64,000 nt of DNA from Qipengyuania citrea (GTDB lineage Bacteria; Pseudomonadota; Alphaproteobacteria; Sphingomonadales; Sphingomonadaceae): assembly GCF_024171405.1 (NCBI RefSeq), contig NZ_JALJZT010000002.1, forward strand, positions 1,612,001-1,676,000. The letters run 5' to 3'. Positions 8,180-17,256 of this stretch are shown here, piece by piece. The position numbers and the translations under genes were made by a program. The notes under the pieces are model-generated. The model made no database searches. It was not told the origin of the DNA and saw only the letters and a list, made by a program, of their open reading frames with translations. The stretch's first letter is position 1; each line of letters opens with the position of its first letter.

Positions 8180-8623
8180 ATGGATCGCGTCAAGATTGAC
8201 AATGACCTTTCAGTACTGAATTTTCCGCCTGAAGCGCACGACATGCAAAATCTTGCAGAGGCTGGCTTCAAGACTGTCGTCAATCTCAGACAGGCAGGCG
8301 AGCAAGGGGAAAAGCTTAGCCCGCAGACCGAAGCGGAAGAAGTGCGCGAAGCTGGCCTCGAATATCTTCACTATCCCGTCTCGCCGCCCGATCTGACGGC
8401 GGCGAAGGCGAAGGGTCTTGCAGTTCGGCTCGAACAGCTTCCCGGTCCCGTGGCCATTCACTGTGCAAGTGGCCGCCGGGCCAGCTTGATGGCGCTTGTA
8501 TCGTGGGCGCATCAGCACAATTGCGGTGCATCCGCCGCTGCGGATCGCGGGCGGGAATCGGGCTTGGACATCAGCGAAGCCGAGCTATCGCCAATGCTCG
8601 TAGAAAGTGAGGCCCAAGCGTGA
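8180..8623 (+). CDS. DUF442 / beta-lactamase hydrolase-like (rhodanese-type) protein
   Basis: A 147-residue cytosolic protein of the TIGR01244/DUF442 family. The phosphatase-like fold carries a loop HCASGRRA (residues 94-101), with the catalytic Cys at 95. The loop resembles the CRSGTRS loop of the family, with Arg five positions after Cys as in sulfurtransferases, not the CX5R of phosphatases. It overlaps the next gene by 4 bp (GTGA). In many bacteria this domain is fused to the persulfide dioxygenase domain; here the two are separate, coupled genes. A role in sulfane-sulfur handling is likely. Confidence 0.8.
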   Translation: MDRVKIDNDLSVLNFPPEAHDMQNLAEAGFKTVVNLRQAGEQGEKLSPQTEAEEVREAGLEYLHYPVSPPDLTAAKAKGLAVRLEQLPGPVAIHCASGRRASLMALVSWAHQHNCGASAAADRGRESGLDISEAELSPMLVESEAQA

Positions 8624-9372
8624 TTTTCAGACAGCTTATCGAGCGGGAGTCCTCTACCTATACCTATCTGATCGGATGCGAGAACACGGGTGAGGCGGTT
8701 CTGCTCGACCCCGTCATCGAGACGTACGACAGGGATCTGAAAGCCGTCGCTGCATTGGGTCTCAACCTGTCCTTCACGCTCGACACGCATATCCACGCTG
8801 ACCACATCACGGGTGCATGCCGACTGCGCAGTCTGACAGGGTGCAAGGTAGCTTACCCTGTCGATGACAATATCTCATGTGCGGATGTGGAAGTGAGCGA
8901 AGAGGCGCCCCTAGCGGTAGGCGACCTGACCATCCGCGCGCTGTTTACACCCGGCCACACTGACAAGCATCACTGCTATCTGATAGAGCAGGGCGGGCAT
9001 AGGCAGATCTTCTCAGGTGACGCGCTGCTGATCGATGGCTGCGGCCGCACCGATTTCCAGAACGGCGATTCCGAAACCCTTTACAGGTCTGTCCGCGAAA
9101 AGCTGTTCGCCCTCCCGGAAGACACGCTGGTCTATCCAGCTCATGATTATTCTGGTCGCCGCGTTTCGACGATCATGCAGGAACGCACACGCAATCCCCG
9201 CTTGAATGACGATGTTTCGCTTGCCGAATTCCAGCAAATCATGGCCGATCTTGACCTGCCCTATCCCAAGAAGATCGACGTGGCCGTGCCTGCCAATCTG
9301 AAATGCGGAGATTGCGTCGAAGAAGCGGTTGAGCAATTGCATGAGCTCGGCGGGAAGTCGCCGCAGGGATAG
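8620..9372 (+). CDS. Persulfide dioxygenase-like MBL-fold protein (ETHE1/Blh type)
   Basis: A 250-residue metallo-beta-lactamase fold protein. Metal ligands are visible: HIHADH (residues 57-62), PGHT near 111-114, SGDALLIDG near 132, and YPAHDY near 174. This pattern and length fit ETHE1-like persulfide dioxygenases, which oxidise glutathione persulfide to sulfite with one Fe(II). The start is GTG 8620, overlapping the upstream stop. Coupled translation with the DUF442 gene supports a joint role in sulfide or persulfide detoxification. Confidence 0.85.
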   Translation: MIFRQLIERESSTYTYLIGCENTGEAVLLDPVIETYDRDLKAVAALGLNLSFTLDTHIHADHITGACRLRSLTGCKVAYPVDDNISCADVEVSEEAPLAVGDLTIRALFTPGHTDKHHCYLIEQGGHRQIFSGDALLIDGCGRTDFQNGDSETLYRSVREKLFALPEDTLVYPAHDYSGRRVSTIMQERTRNPRLNDDVSLAEFQQIMADLDLPYPKKIDVAVPANLKCGDCVEEAVEQLHELGGKSPQG

Positions 9373-9735
9373 GTTGGCCTGCCATAGATCGCACGAAAGC
9401 CTGCGCCGGTTATTGCGCGCTATCCGCGCGCACCCATCATTTGATCGAACTGGGAGACGATCACCAGAACCATGTCTGGATGGCAAATCGAACTGCTATG
9501 CTTCGGGATCGATGAGTTTTTCCAAATCCGTCGAAATCAAGATCGCCTTGGATCCGCTCGATAACGGAAACGCTTCCCCTCAAACCTTGCCAGGCAGCAT
9601 CAGCCTGCATCACATGGCAGGCCGAAAAGCGTCTGGAACCATCGTTGCGCAATGGCCCATCGAATCTCTACGCTGGCTTCAGCTATCGCATCAAACGGAG
9701 CATACATGCGAGTGGCGTTCTCTCAGAGCATGAGA
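9373..9735. other. Intergenic gap, no gene seen
   Basis: 363 bases between the convergent dioxygenase and MerT-like genes. A short GCGCGC/GCGCGC hairpin (9415-9431) lies shortly after the dioxygenase stop. Small open frames are present on both strands, but none has a good start, ribosome site or recognisable motif. Confidence 0.5.
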
Positions 9736-10155
9736 CTACATAAATGCTTTCATAAGAGTTGGCTCGAACAAGCCCCAAGCGGCAGCGATGAAGGTCAACG
9801 CAGTTGCAACTAGGAGCATAATTATCTGAGGGTTCAAGAACCATTTATGTGCGGCTTGGGAATCGCAATGACATTTGCGCCGATATTTCCGTAGAAAAAT
9901 GAGCCAACTAGCCGCCACCGCAATCATCGAAAGGGCGGTCATTGGCCAGTGAAGCGAGCCCAGAGGCGTCAAAATACTGCTCAAGCTCGCACTTAATCCG
10001 GCAGCGGCCAGCACCAACGGTAGAATGCAGCAAGAGCAAGCTGCCAAAACAGCAGCCGAACTGCTTATGACACTCACAAAGGCGGTCTTGCCTTCATTCA
10101 AAGGAAATGTCTCGACAGCATTAATCTGTTTAGCCATGGAACGACTAGTCGCCAC
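9736..10155 (-). CDS. merT: MerT-like mercuric ion transporter, orphan
   Basis: 139 residues with three hydrophobic segments. The first contains ACSCCILPLVLA (about residues 38-49), matching the vicinal Cys pair of MerT helix 1. A cytosolic loop has KCHCDS (about 93-98), in the place of the second MerT Cys pair, and a third helix follows. MerT carries Hg(II) inward to a reductase. No merR, merP or merA is seen nearby, so the gene is orphaned or serves another metal. GTG 10155 is chosen because AAGGG lies 6 bases upstream; ATG 10134 lacks a ribosome site. The region is poorer in GC than its surroundings. Confidence 0.7.
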   Translation of the reverse strand: MATSRSMAKQINAVETFPLNEGKTAFVSVISSSAAVLAACSCCILPLVLAAAGLSASLSSILTPLGSLHWPMTALSMIAVAASWLIFLRKYRRKCHCDSQAAHKWFLNPQIIMLLVATALTFIAAAWGLFEPTLMKAFM

Positions 10156-10697
10156 GGGCGGCCCTTAACCACATGTGATCTTTAAATAGATCTGCCATAG
10201 TACTCTTTCGACCAGAGGCTTTCCAAGCAAGGGTTCTTCGTATTTCGCGAATGTGGCATAGCCTTCAACCAATTGAAGGTCGAGGTCAATTGCGTCCCAA
10301 CTTTCTGGCAGCTCCTGAAGCCCGCATTACGCAGCCCTGGTGTCCTAGGTTGCTGGACACCGCAGTCCTTTGGCCAGCATAGCTGCGCCCAACACCCATT
10401 GTACCAGAAAGACGGAACCCCGCGCCCAGGGTTGGGTCAAGCGCGGGGTTCCTGAACGGCCCCGGGACACCTGCGACCCGCAGGGCTCGGGGGGAGACGG
10501 GGCCGCCATTCTATTAACGAGGAGCAATCCGGCCGGGAACGGATTTGGTTGTTCGCTGCACCTGAGCGTTCACGTTTTTTGCAAATCCATAATTCGAACG
10601 GATAGATCCACTCGTAGATGTGGCGACGCACGCAAAACTTAGCATGAGCATGCTGCATTCTCGCCAACACTCAATCGCCGGTCACCTGCTCGCTCAA
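10156..10697. other. Intergenic gap with a structured element
   Basis: 542 bases without a convincing gene between the MerT-like gene and the peroxiredoxin. The middle (10416-10505) is strongly structured and is listed separately. Short frames across it have no recognisable motif. Confidence 0.5.
10416..10505. other. Multi-hairpin intergenic element (possible structured RNA)
   Basis: Two adjacent structures are visible. AACCCCGCGC (10416-10425) pairs perfectly with GCGCGGGGTT (10441-10450). CGGCCCC (10457-10463) pairs with GGGGCCG (10499-10505), enclosing CTGCG/CGCAG (10471-10483). The element is much richer in GC than its flanks. I do not recognise it as tmRNA, SRP RNA, RNase P or a known riboswitch. 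It may be a small RNA or a mobile-element relic. Confidence 0.4.
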
Positions 10698-11360
10698 TCA
10701 GTCGAGCGGTTCTGGGATCACGCGCAAATACGGTTTCTTTTCGTCCCAGCCAGCAGGGTATTTTGCTTTCGCATCCTCGTCCGACAAGGAAGGCGGGATG
10801 ATCACGTCATCACCTTTTTGCCAATTGACCGGCGTCGCGACGCCCTTGCGTTCGGTGAGCTGAACCGAATCCAGCAGCCGGAGCACTTCATCGAAATTCC
10901 GCCCGCTGCTCATCGGATAAAGCAGCATGGCACGAATTTTCTTGTCTGGGTCGATGATATAGACAGCGCGGACGGTGGCATTGTCGGCTGCGGTTCGCCC
11001 CTCCGCATTGCCCGTTTCGTCGGCCGGCAGCATGTTATAAAGCTTGGCGACCTGAAGGTCGCTGTCGCCGACCACGGGATAGTCGACCTTATTTCCGCTC
11101 ACCTCCTCGATATCGGGAAGCCAATCGCGATTATCCTGGCTGCTGTCGACCGACAGGCCGATAATCTTAGTGCCGCGTTTGGCAAATTCCTCGCCGAGCC
11201 CGGCCATGTAACCAAGCTCGGTCGTGCAAACCGGTGTAAATGCCTTGGGATGGGAAAAGAGGATTGCCCAGCTGTCACCCATCCAATGATGGAAGTGAAT
11301 GCTGCCTTGTGTGGTCTGAGCTGTGAAGTCGGGGGCTGTCGAGCCAATTGAAAGGGTCAT
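10698..11360 (-). CDS. 1-Cys peroxiredoxin (Prx6/AhpC-TSA family)
   Basis: A 220-residue cytosolic peroxidase. The active-site motif is FTPVCTTE with the peroxidatic Cys at 45. No resolving Cys is found in the rest of the chain, and length and the C-terminal domain (VATPVNWQKGDDVIIPP) fit the Prx6 subgroup. It reduces hydrogen peroxide and organic peroxides, useful where Cu(I) drives Fenton chemistry. A ribosome site (AGGAG) precedes the ATG. It is transcribed alone, in the same direction as the copper locus. Confidence 0.9.
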   Translation of the reverse strand: MTLSIGSTAPDFTAQTTQGSIHFHHWMGDSWAILFSHPKAFTPVCTTELGYMAGLGEEFAKRGTKIIGLSVDSSQDNRDWLPDIEEVSGNKVDYPVVGDSDLQVAKLYNMLPADETGNAEGRTAADNATVRAVYIIDPDKKIRAMLLYPMSSGRNFDEVLRLLDSVQLTERKGVATPVNWQKGDDVIIPPSLSDEDAKAKYPAGWDEKKPYLRVIPEPLD

Positions 11361-11495
11361 GTAGATACTCCTATTTATCTTGTGGGAACTCAGGGCTCAT
11401 TACTAGCGATGCTCTGAGAAGAATGCGGGTCCGACCTCGTCTTCATCCTGTTCCTCAAAGATGGGCACCAGATCCGCTTTGCTCGGGTCAACCGG

Positions 11496-14060
11496 TCATA
11501 CGACAAACCGATCCCAGCCAGCATAATGCTCACCGCTACGCTTGCCTTGAGGCAGGCTCAGTCCGATCAAGAGCAGGCCGGCCACAACCGACGCCACCGT
11601 TCCGGCAGACGACGCCCCCGCAAGGAGGAATGGCGCCGCGACAAGCCAGGCACCGAATGCAGCATTGATGAAGCGGAGGGCGCGCGCGACTTCCGCAGTC
11701 GCGATGATTGCCACCGTAATCACCAAAGCACCCACCACGTGATCGCTGTTAGCCATCGCGCCCTCGCTGCCAAGCGTGATCCTTGTCAGCATCAGCCAGG
11801 CTCCCAGAGCCGTGCTGGCCATCAGGGTCCAGGGGAAGGTCACGCCGCGCACCGTGTTGTTCCAGATCGAGCGCGCATCGGTCATATAGTCGGTATCGTC
11901 GATTTCGCCGTGTGACACTGCGCCGCCCTTGAAGAAGGTTCGGATAAGCGGTTTGCCTTCCTTTTTCGACCAGTAGAGATACTGTCCCATGGCGATGACC
12001 TCATCGAGCGAGAACGGGATCATGATGAGCATCGCAAGGGCAGCGATCAGAGCCGGCGTACTCCACGTTCCGATCATGATCGGCTGAATGATCACGAAGT
12101 AGATACTGACCACGCCCAGCGGAATGACCAGAATGCCGAAAAAGGTGACCATCCACGGCATCGTGCGCCAGCGCGCGCGGGTTCCCATGACCGCCATCAG
12201 GATTTCGAGCACATAGCTGACCGCGCCAAGCCCGGCATCCGGGATCGGCCAGGCCTTGGATACATCCGAAGTGATGATTTCCTCGGTCCCGTTCTTGGGA
12301 TCGGCGAGCGATCCGGAAAAAAACGGTTCCCACGCCACATCGATATGGCCAAGCTGGTAGGAGGTGAGCATGCGCGATATCAACAGGCCGATAATGCCCA
12401 TCGCAACAATCGGGAATCGCTGGGCATCTGTCGAGGGACTGTAGGTCCACCCGGGCGGGATGGACTTCTTGTCCATCATCCCTTCCATGCTCATGCCGGG
12501 CATCATTGGCACCAGCACCGAAAATGCGATCGCCAGTGTACCGACAAGCAGATTGGTCAGATATTGGGCCGCGCTCGGACTCCAGAAGAACAAGGGCGCG
12601 AAAAGCAGCCAGATGCCGATGAAGGCTGTCGCCCACTGTCCGAACCAGGCGGTGCGCTTCGAAAGCGACATCGCGCCGAAGATCATCAATACGATCCCGC
12701 TCAGCATATCGCTTAGGGCAAGAGCGTTGGCCCGCCATTCGATCGATGGCAAACCCCGCTCCAGAGTGACCGCTACGACCGACGCACGGGCAGTATCGGC
12801 GGATACGACGTCATAGACACCCGGACTTGCAGCGAGCCACAGGCCGAGCCCGATGACAGCAAACTGCGTCCAGCGGGTACCACGCTGGGGGCCGTCCATG
12901 TCGTGCATGTCGCCGTCCATCTGGTGCCCATCATGAGCCATATCGGTGTCATGCGATTGGGGCCGCGCCGGTTCGGTCTTCCCTGCATCCGAACTCTTTG
13001 GATGCCAAGCCACGCGGGACGTGTTCAGCTTATTCGTTTCGTACCAGTCCTGCGGGTCGGCTTTCAACGCGTCGATGATGGTCGGAAGCGTGTCGCGGAG
13101 CGAATGTTCTGGCTCCCACCCCAACAGGTTCCGGGCACGGGAGATATCAAGGATGTAGTGAGCATTGGCATCATCGACCATCCATTGCTTGATGAATCCG
13201 TCATGGCCAAGGACTTCTTCCTCGATCCACGTGCCCAGTTTCGCCACGCTCTTTGGAATGCGCACTGTCGTCCATTCCTCGCCGTGGATCCGGCAATGGA
13301 CGATGTCCTGAATCTCGGCGTAGCCCAGCGTTTCGGGCTCGCCGACAAGTATCGGCGTCTCGCCCTCGAGGTCAGCGCGACGCGCGATAGTCTGCTCGAC
13401 CGCCTTGGTCAGATCTTCAAGATGCAGTGCCGACTGCGCAGCGCACAACATGCCCGGATACAGATGCGCCGACACGCGGTGCTCATACACGCCGGCAATC
13501 TGCTCGGCGAGAAAGGCGGAATGCCCCTCGTCGTCGTAGACCCCGGCAAACCGCAGGAATACAACCGGAATGTCGCCACGGTTCTCGCGCAGTACCTGTT
13601 CCGCATCGGCTTTCGACTGGGGGTAAGGCCAGGTTGGTCCGAGCGGGCTCGATTCGTCGATACGTACGCCCGGCAGCGGTTTGGGCTCGTGTACAAGCAT
13701 TGAGCTTGCATAGATGAACTGTTCGATGTCGAAGGCCTGCAGCGCCGTGATCAGTCGGCGTGAACCCTCAACGTTGACCTTCTCGTAGAGAGGATTGGGC
13801 TCGCCGGTGATATCGAAATAGGCGGCCAGATGGATACAGGCAGCAAGCTCGTTTCCGAAATCGCCCCTGACCTTTTCGAGGGCAGCAGCCACGGACGCGT
13901 CATCGCCGAGATCCATGGAATAGGAGGCTGTGAGATCGGGATTGTCCTCGACGGGAGACCGGTCGAGACCAATGACGCGATATGCGCTGCCAAGGCGCTG
14001 CGTCAGCGCGCGGCCAATATATCCGTTCGCGCCAGTAATCAGAACGATACGCCTGTCCAT
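11496..14060 (-). CDS. Fusion of NAD-dependent epimerase/dehydratase and SPW-repeat membrane protein
   Basis: An 854-residue two-part protein. Residues 1-340 are an extended SDR: GANGYIG (10-16), catalytic Y146 and K150 in YPQSK. A charged linker (about 345-395) is rich in His, Asp and Met (MAHDGHQMDGDMHDMD). Residues 400-850 are an integral membrane part with SPW-type repeats (GLWLAASPGVYD, GIWLLFAPLFFWSPS, GAWLVAAPFLLAG). The linker may bind copper. The role is unknown. It lies downstream of the CBS gene that has a CueR-type promoter, so copper-induced expression is plausible. A remnant of a relative is at 31167-31274. Confidence 0.8.
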   Translation of the reverse strand: MDRRIVLITGANGYIGRALTQRLGSAYRVIGLDRSPVEDNPDLTASYSMDLGDDASVAAALEKVRGDFGNELAACIHLAAYFDITGEPNPLYEKVNVEGSRRLITALQAFDIEQFIYASSMLVHEPKPLPGVRIDESSPLGPTWPYPQSKADAEQVLRENRGDIPVVFLRFAGVYDDEGHSAFLAEQIAGVYEHRVSAHLYPGMLCAAQSALHLEDLTKAVEQTIARRADLEGETPILVGEPETLGYAEIQDIVHCRIHGEEWTTVRIPKSVAKLGTWIEEEVLGHDGFIKQWMVDDANAHYILDISRARNLLGWEPEHSLRDTLPTIIDALKADPQDWYETNKLNTSRVAWHPKSSDAGKTEPARPQSHDTDMAHDGHQMDGDMHDMDGPQRGTRWTQFAVIGLGLWLAASPGVYDVVSADTARASVVAVTLERGLPSIEWRANALALSDMLSGIVLMIFGAMSLSKRTAWFGQWATAFIGIWLLFAPLFFWSPSAAQYLTNLLVGTLAIAFSVLVPMMPGMSMEGMMDKKSIPPGWTYSPSTDAQRFPIVAMGIIGLLISRMLTSYQLGHIDVAWEPFFSGSLADPKNGTEEIITSDVSKAWPIPDAGLGAVSYVLEILMAVMGTRARWRTMPWMVTFFGILVIPLGVVSIYFVIIQPIMIGTWSTPALIAALAMLIMIPFSLDEVIAMGQYLYWSKKEGKPLIRTFFKGGAVSHGEIDDTDYMTDARSIWNNTVRGVTFPWTLMASTALGAWLMLTRITLGSEGAMANSDHVVGALVITVAIIATAEVARALRFINAAFGAWLVAAPFLLAGASSAGTVASVVAGLLLIGLSLPQGKRSGEHYAGWDRFVV

Positions 14061-14116
14061 GGGAGTGCCCTCGATTTAATAGCCGGAAGATGTTCCACTT
14101 CCGTACGAAGCAGACG

Positions 14117-14145
14117 GCAGCCGCCCCCTTTCAAAGAGCGGCTGC
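14117..14145 (-). terminator. Terminator-like hairpin after the CBS gene
   Basis: GCAGCCGC and GCGGCTGC pair perfectly (8 bp) around a 13-base loop, 14 bases after the CBS stop on the minus strand. No U-tract. It may attenuate transcription into the SDR-SPW gene. Confidence 0.4.
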
Positions 14146-14159
14146 TGTATATCGTCGCC

Positions 14160-14603
14160 CTAACAACAGCCGGAGGATTTCCCATCTGCGCGTGATTGGG
14201 AAACTTCCTGCACGAGCTCGGCCGTCTTTGCATCGTTACCGGTACGGGCGACATCGGCTTGCGAAACCATGCCGCAGCATTTCCCGTCATCGTCGATAAC
14301 CGGGACACGGCGAACCTGGTTTTTTTCCATGGACGCCAGACAGTCTTCCAGAGAGGTATCGGGGGTAACGCTCACGACCGACCGGGTCATCACGTCTCCG
14401 ACGCGTGTCTCCGCCGACATTCCCTCGCCCACAGCCCGGCAACACACGTCGCGATCGGTGATCACACCGACAAGACCACCATCATCGTCGACGACCGGAA
14501 TTTGCCCACAATCATTGTCGACCATGAGCCTGGCAGCGTCCTGAAGGCTTTGGTCTTCCTTGCAGCATGCCGGATCGCTAGTCATTATTTCGCTGGTTTT
14601 CAT
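14160..14603 (-). CDS. Cys-rich CBS-domain pair protein
   Basis: 147 residues with two CBS repeats (about 8-60 and 70-125), a module that normally binds adenosyl nucleotides. It is unusually Cys-rich: DPACC, DRDVCCRA, DGKCCGMV and a C-terminal SSGCC. Start ATG 14603 has GGAGA 6 bases upstream; a longer open frame runs through the promoter and is not used. The promoter 14704-14734 looks CueR-controlled. The paired cysteines suggest a copper- or redox-responsive regulator (inference). The close paralogue at 27090-27533 shares the pattern. Confidence 0.85.
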   Translation of the reverse strand: MKTSEIMTSDPACCKEDQSLQDAARLMVDNDCGQIPVVDDDGGLVGVITDRDVCCRAVGEGMSAETRVGDVMTRSVVSVTPDTSLEDCLASMEKNQVRRVPVIDDDGKCCGMVSQADVARTGNDAKTAELVQEVSQSRADGKSSGCC

Positions 14604-14703
14604 CTGTTTCTCCAAAGGTTTGGCGTTCCGTTCGATGGGAAGCCGCATCCGCCTAAGGAACTTTGGGAGACGTGACCGCCGCATCGAATCGTCGGGTTCT
14701 GCA

Positions 14704-14734
14704 AACCTAGTGCTTACCATCGTTGGAAGGTCAA
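14704..14734 (-). promoter_or_regulatory. CueR-type promoter of the CBS gene
   Basis: On the minus strand TTGACC (14729-14734) and TAGGTT (14704-14709) are separated by 19 bases, the long spacer typical of MerR-family promoters. The spacer carries an ACCTTCC...GGTAAGC dyad like CueR operators. A CueR gene is encoded at 27696-28142. Confidence 0.65.
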
Positions 14735-14886
14735 GGCCGGCTTGCGAGATTCCATTCTTCCAACAATTCGTCGCCAGGTCGGTTTCCACCCCCAAGGCTG
14801 AAAAGACTAAGCATGGGTTTGTTTCAATTGATTGCCCGAGAGCAGCCACGTGCATAGCCCGTCCCCAGCGAGGCCGATCCAATGGT

Positions 14887-17244
14887 TTAAGCTCTGTCTA
14901 CTCCTTGGCCCCCAAGAACCGGAAGCTTCAAGCCCCGCAACCGCAGAGCATTCCCGATCACCGAAACCGATGACAGGCTCATCGCTGCCGCAGCGATCAT
15001 CGGGTTCAGCAGCAAGCCGGTAAAGGGAAACAACACACCTGCGGCAACCGGAATGCCCAGCGTGTTGTAGGCGAAGGCAAAGAACAGGTTCTGTCGGATA
15101 TTGCGCATGGTCGCGCGCGACAGGACAATCGCCTGCACCACGCCGGTCAGATCGCCGCGCACCAGCGTGACGCCGGCGCTCTCGATCGCCACGTCGGTGC
15201 CGGTGCCCATGGCGATGCCGACATCGGCAGCCGCCAGCGCAGGCGCATCGTTGATCCCGTCGCCGGCCATCGCAACACGGCGTCCGTCGGACTTCAGCCT
15301 CTCGACCTCGCGATGCTTGTCTTCGGGCGAGACATTGGCGTGCACTTCGTCGATGCCCATTTCCCGCGCGACTGCTTCAGCAGTTCCCCGGCTGTCGCCT
15401 GTCAGCATGACCACGCGAATGTTGCGCGCATGTAATGCGGCGATGGCGTTGGCGCTTGTCGGCTTGATCGGATCGGCCACGGCGATGCGACCGGCGGGCC
15501 GCCCGTCGAACGCCACGAACATCACCGTTTGCCCCTGAGAGCGACCGCTTTCCGCCGAGCCAAGCCAGGTCTCGTCTTCGACCCCAACACGCCGCATCAT
15601 CTTCTCGTTGCCGATTGCAACGCGGCGGGCACTAACAGTCGCCTCGACGCCTTCCCCCGTGGTAGAAGCCAGGTTCGTTGCGCTGGCCGGCGACACCCCG
15701 CGCGCCCGCGCGCCCTCGACGATTGCGTGAGCAAGCGGATGTTCGCTGCCCATCTCGACGCCCGCGACCGCGGCAAGGAACTCGGTTTCATCGATGCCTT
15801 CAACCGGATGAACGGCCACCAGGTCGGGTTTACCCATCGTCAGCGTCCCGGTCTTGTCGACTACCAGCGTGTCGATCTTTTCCAGCGTTTCCAACGCCTC
15901 GGCATTACGGATCAAAATGCCGTGCTGCGCGCCCTTGCCGGTGCCGGTCATGATCGACATCGGCGTAGCGAGGCCGAGAGCGCATGGACAAGCGATAATC
16001 AGGACCGCGATGGCATTGACGAGTGCATAGGCGAGTGCTGGGGCAGGACCCCAAATCGACCAGACGATAAAACTGGCGATTGCGATAACGACGACTGCAG
16101 GTACGAACCATGCGGTTACTTGATCGGCCAAACGCTGTATCGGCGCCCGGCTACGCTGTGCTTCGGCAACCATCTGCACGATTTTGGACAGCATCGTGTC
16201 CTTGCCGACATTGATAGCCTGCATAATGAAGCCGCCGGTCTGGTTCACAGTGCCACCGATAACCGTGTCGCCAGCGAATTTTGCCACGGGCAGCGGTTCG
16301 CCGCTGATCATGGATTCGTCTATCGCACTCGATCCTTCCTCGATTTCGCCATCAACCGGAACCTTGTCGCCTGGCCGCACGCGCAAGCGATCCCCTGTTG
16401 TCAGCTCATCGAGAGGAACTTCGCGTTCATCGCCCTCACCAAAGATCTTGACGGCGCTGGGCGGGGCAAGCTCAAGAAGCGCTCTAAGGGCACTTGAAGT
16501 CGAACCACGCGCTTTCAACTCCAACACCTGGCCAAGGAGGACGAGCGTGGTAATAACCGCGGCAGCCTCAAAGTAGACGCCGACGCGCCCTGATTGGTCG
16601 CGGAACGCTGCAGGAAAAATGTCCGGTGCTACCGTCGCTACAACGCTGAAGAAATAGGCGATCGCCACGCCGAACCCGATCAGCGTAAACATGTTCAGAT
16701 TGCGGGTTTTCACGGATTGGATGGCGCGAACGAAGAACGGCCAGCCGCCCCACAGGACAACGGGTGCCGCCAATAGCAACTGAGCCCATTGCGCCCAGAC
16801 TGGCTCGATCAGACGTTCGAAACTAATCCCTGGGATGAGATCGCCCATTGCATACGCAAACAGCGGTATGGTGAAGAGCGCACTCCACCAGAAGCGGCGA
16901 CGCATATCGACAAGCTCGGGATCAGGCCCGTCGTCGAGACTGACGGTTTCAGGCTCGAGCGCCATGCCGCAGATCGGGCAAGACCCGGGCCCCGGTTGAC
17001 GTATCTCGGGATGCATCGGGCAGGTGAAAATCGTACCCTCCGGCACGTCCTCCACCGCGTCGAGATGCGCTCCTGAGAGATAAAGCTCCGGATCAATCTC
17101 GAATTTGTCGAGACAGCGCGACGAGCAGAAATAATGCTCAGAGCCCTCGTAGCAGGCCATGTAGTTGGCGCCTTCGATTGTAACGCTCATTCCGCAGACC
17201 GGATCGATCGCTGTGCCTTCAATAACGCTTTCTTTCTTGCTCAT
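14887..17244 (-). CDS. copA: Copper-translocating P-type ATPase with YHS and heavy-metal-binding N-terminus
   Basis: A 785-residue P1B-type ATPase exporting Cu(I)/Ag(I) from the cytosol. The N-terminus has a YHS-like domain (DPVCGMS to SSRCLDKFE, residues 14-49) and a [20 protein letters not shown] domain (75-94) in place of the usual CXXC domains. Membrane motif CPC is at 419-421, phosphorylation site DKTGT at 463-467, and GDGINDAP near 650. The actuator loop reads SGEP (314-317). It follows the multicopper oxidase gene by 12 bases, so both are in the cus transcript. A second copper ATPase is at 59690-61900. Confidence 0.93.
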   Translation of the reverse strand: MSKKESVIEGTAIDPVCGMSVTIEGANYMACYEGSEHYFCSSRCLDKFEIDPELYLSGAHLDAVEDVPEGTIFTCPMHPEIRQPGPGSCPICGMALEPETVSLDDGPDPELVDMRRRFWWSALFTIPLFAYAMGDLIPGISFERLIEPVWAQWAQLLLAAPVVLWGGWPFFVRAIQSVKTRNLNMFTLIGFGVAIAYFFSVVATVAPDIFPAAFRDQSGRVGVYFEAAAVITTLVLLGQVLELKARGSTSSALRALLELAPPSAVKIFGEGDEREVPLDELTTGDRLRVRPGDKVPVDGEIEEGSSAIDESMISGEPLPVAKFAGDTVIGGTVNQTGGFIMQAINVGKDTMLSKIVQMVAEAQRSRAPIQRLADQVTAWFVPAVVVIAIASFIVWSIWGPAPALAYALVNAIAVLIIACPCALGLATPMSIMTGTGKGAQHGILIRNAEALETLEKIDTLVVDKTGTLTMGKPDLVAVHPVEGIDETEFLAAVAGVEMGSEHPLAHAIVEGARARGVSPASATNLASTTGEGVEATVSARRVAIGNEKMMRRVGVEDETWLGSAESGRSQGQTVMFVAFDGRPAGRIAVADPIKPTSANAIAALHARNIRVVMLTGDSRGTAEAVAREMGIDEVHANVSPEDKHREVERLKSDGRRVAMAGDGINDAPALAAADVGIAMGTGTDVAIESAGVTLVRGDLTGVVQAIVLSRATMRNIRQNLFFAFAYNTLGIPVAAGVLFPFTGLLLNPMIAAAAMSLSSVSVIGNALRLRGLKLPVLGGQGVDRA

Positions 17245-17256
17245 GACCAGCCCTTC

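Noticed and set aside
9329-9733. 134-codon plus-strand frame after the dioxygenase
   Set aside because: It starts inside the dioxygenase gene in another frame and shows no family features.
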